Source of the DNA: DATDVD01 sp035290065
GTDB taxonomy: Bacteria; Pseudomonadota; Gammaproteobacteria; Coxiellales; Coxiellaceae
Assembly (NCBI GenBank): GCA_035290065.1
Contig: DATDVD010000039.1
Coordinates: 1-9,450, forward strand
Length of the DNA: 9,450 nt
Direction: 5' to 3'
Below, one piece after another: positions 8,515 to 9,450 of the stretch (its first letter is position 1; each line of letters opens with the position of its first letter). A model generated the notes under the pieces. The model saw only the letters and a list, made by a program, of their open reading frames with translations, was not told the origin of the DNA and did no database searches. Made by a program: the position numbers and the translations under genes.

Positions 8515-9450
8515 GTGGATGATACTACTATCCTGCATAATATCTTATCGGATTCTCCCAGCCACATTTACTGGAAAGATAAAAATGGTGTTTACTTAGG
8601 CTGTAATGAAAAACAAGCTAGAAGTCTAGGGTTTAAAAATGACAAAGAAGTCATAGGGAAAACAGATTTTGAATTGCCTGGTGATATTAATAAAGCTAAA
8701 ATTTTTAGACAAAATGACGTGAAAGTTATGCATACAGGCCAGCCATTAATTACAGAGGAAGCGGCTATTTTTAATGGGAAAGAAGCTATTCTATTAAGTC
8801 AAAAAACCCCCCTTCGCAATAAGGCAAGAGAAGTTATTGGAATCCTAGGTATTTCCGTAGACATCACTGACCTCAAGGAAGCCCAAGAGCGTGCATTAAA
8901 AGCGGAAGCCCGAGCCGAAGCCGAGCGACAGATTAAGAAAGCGGTAGCCAGTTTTGCAGGAACGGTGGCTCATGATTTACGCACGCCCTTAACGGCTATT
9001 AATCTCATTGGTGAATTTTTAAAAGCTCGGCTGCCGATGATCGTAAAAGCCTATAACTATGCGGAACATCAAGGGCAAGTGGAAGAACCTCTCAATCCTC
9101 GTCAAAAAGAAGGTCTTAAAACAGCCGGGGAAACAATTCAAGAACGCGTAAAAGTGGCACAAAACTACATCACCTTCTCGTTAAAAAGCGTAAAAGGTGC
9201 TGCCCAAGGCGAACGGTTATTATCTCCAGCAGATCTTGTTCCTTGCTCCATAGAAAAATGCGTACGCAAAGTGATTGACGATTATCCCTTTCAAAACGAT
9301 GAAAGAGCAAAACTCCATTTTACGTGCATTAAAGATTTTATTTTCTTAGGCAATGAAATCTTTATGGTTCGTGTGATTGAAAACCTCATTAAAAATGCCT
9401 TTGAACAAATCCAGTTAAAAGGCAAAGGAGAGATTTATATTCAATGCAAT
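8515..9450 (+). CDS. PAS-domain sensor histidine kinase (3' part outside the window)
   Basis: This is an open frame of 312 codons without a stop, running off the right edge. The start is GTG 8515: an in-frame TAA lies at 8500-8502, and GGGG at 8504-8507 is a usable ribosome binding site. Residues about 5-118 form a PAS sensory domain (SPSHIYWKDKNGVYLGCNE at the start, GILGISVDITDLKEA at the end). A short coiled-coil linker (120-142) leads to the dimerisation and phosphoacceptor domain with His153 in VAHDLRTPL. The ATP-binding domain begins near 240, with the N-box VIENLIKNAFEQI (Asn290, Asn294). The G boxes lie outside. There is no membrane segment before the PAS domain, so it is a cytoplasmic sensor that autophosphorylates on His153 and would pass phosphate to a response regulator or a receiver domain, neither of which is visible. 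It lies 48 bp after the cyclodipeptide synthase, possibly with its own promoter. The ligand is unknown. Confidence 0.9.
   Translation, partial: MDDTTILHNILSDSPSHIYWKDKNGVYLGCNEKQARSLGFKNDKEVIGKTDFELPGDINKAKIFRQNDVKVMHTGQPLITEEAAIFNGKEAILLSQKTPLRNKAREVIGILGISVDITDLKEAQERALKAEARAEAERQIKKAVASFAGTVAHDLRTPLTAINLIGEFLKARLPMIVKAYNYAEHQGQVEEPLNPRQKEGLKTAGETIQERVKVAQNYITFSLKSVKGAAQGERLLSPADLVPCSIEKCVRKVIDDYPFQNDERAKLHFTCIKDFIFLGNEIFMVRVIENLIKNAFEQIQLKGKGEIYIQCN

Overview
The window looks like a chromosomal segment of a host-associated gammaproteobacterium, most plausibly of the order Legionellales (Legionella, Coxiella, Rickettsiella, Aquicella or Berkiella-like). This is an inference. It rests on an ankyrin and coiled-coil protein with strongly low-complexity ends, an inverse autotransporter, a cyclodipeptide synthase of the XYP type (known from Rickettsiella and Fluoribacter), and moderate GC content. 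No rRNA, tRNA or housekeeping gene is present to confirm the taxon.

Left part (1-4376, minus strand): two large genes of unknown function lie 41 bp apart and are probably co-transcribed. The upstream gene (4376 to 1227) encodes 1049 residues: a Pro/Ala-repeat and Arg-rich N-terminus, a long helical middle, two ankyrin repeats and a C-terminal coiled coil. The downstream gene starts at 1185 and leaves the window at its left edge, with 395 residues visible. Both look like candidate secreted effectors.

Middle (4377-5077): a 509-bp interval without an intact gene holds a pair of 13-bp direct repeats 23 bp apart and a decayed minus-strand coding remnant with an apparent single-base frameshift. 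Next comes a well-initiated 63-residue two-helix membrane protein (minus), divergent from the next gene.

Right part (5150-9450, plus strand): an inverse autotransporter (intimin/invasin-type outer-membrane barrel with a beta-helix-like surface region) has a good promoter and a strong terminator. Its last 45 codons and terminator are present a second time, diverged, about 310 bp downstream. A 70-bp twin-hairpin repeat directly abuts the start of that second copy. Then comes a tRNA-dependent cyclodipeptide synthase with all expected active-site residues and no tailoring enzyme in view. After it is a PAS-domain sensor histidine kinase that begins with GTG and runs off the right edge. An imperfect dyad overlapping an extended -10 element separates the last two genes.

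The most notable items are the orphan cyclodipeptide synthase beside a sensor kinase, the duplicated autotransporter tail with its own terminator behind a mobile-looking palindrome, and the ankyrin/coiled-coil gene pair.
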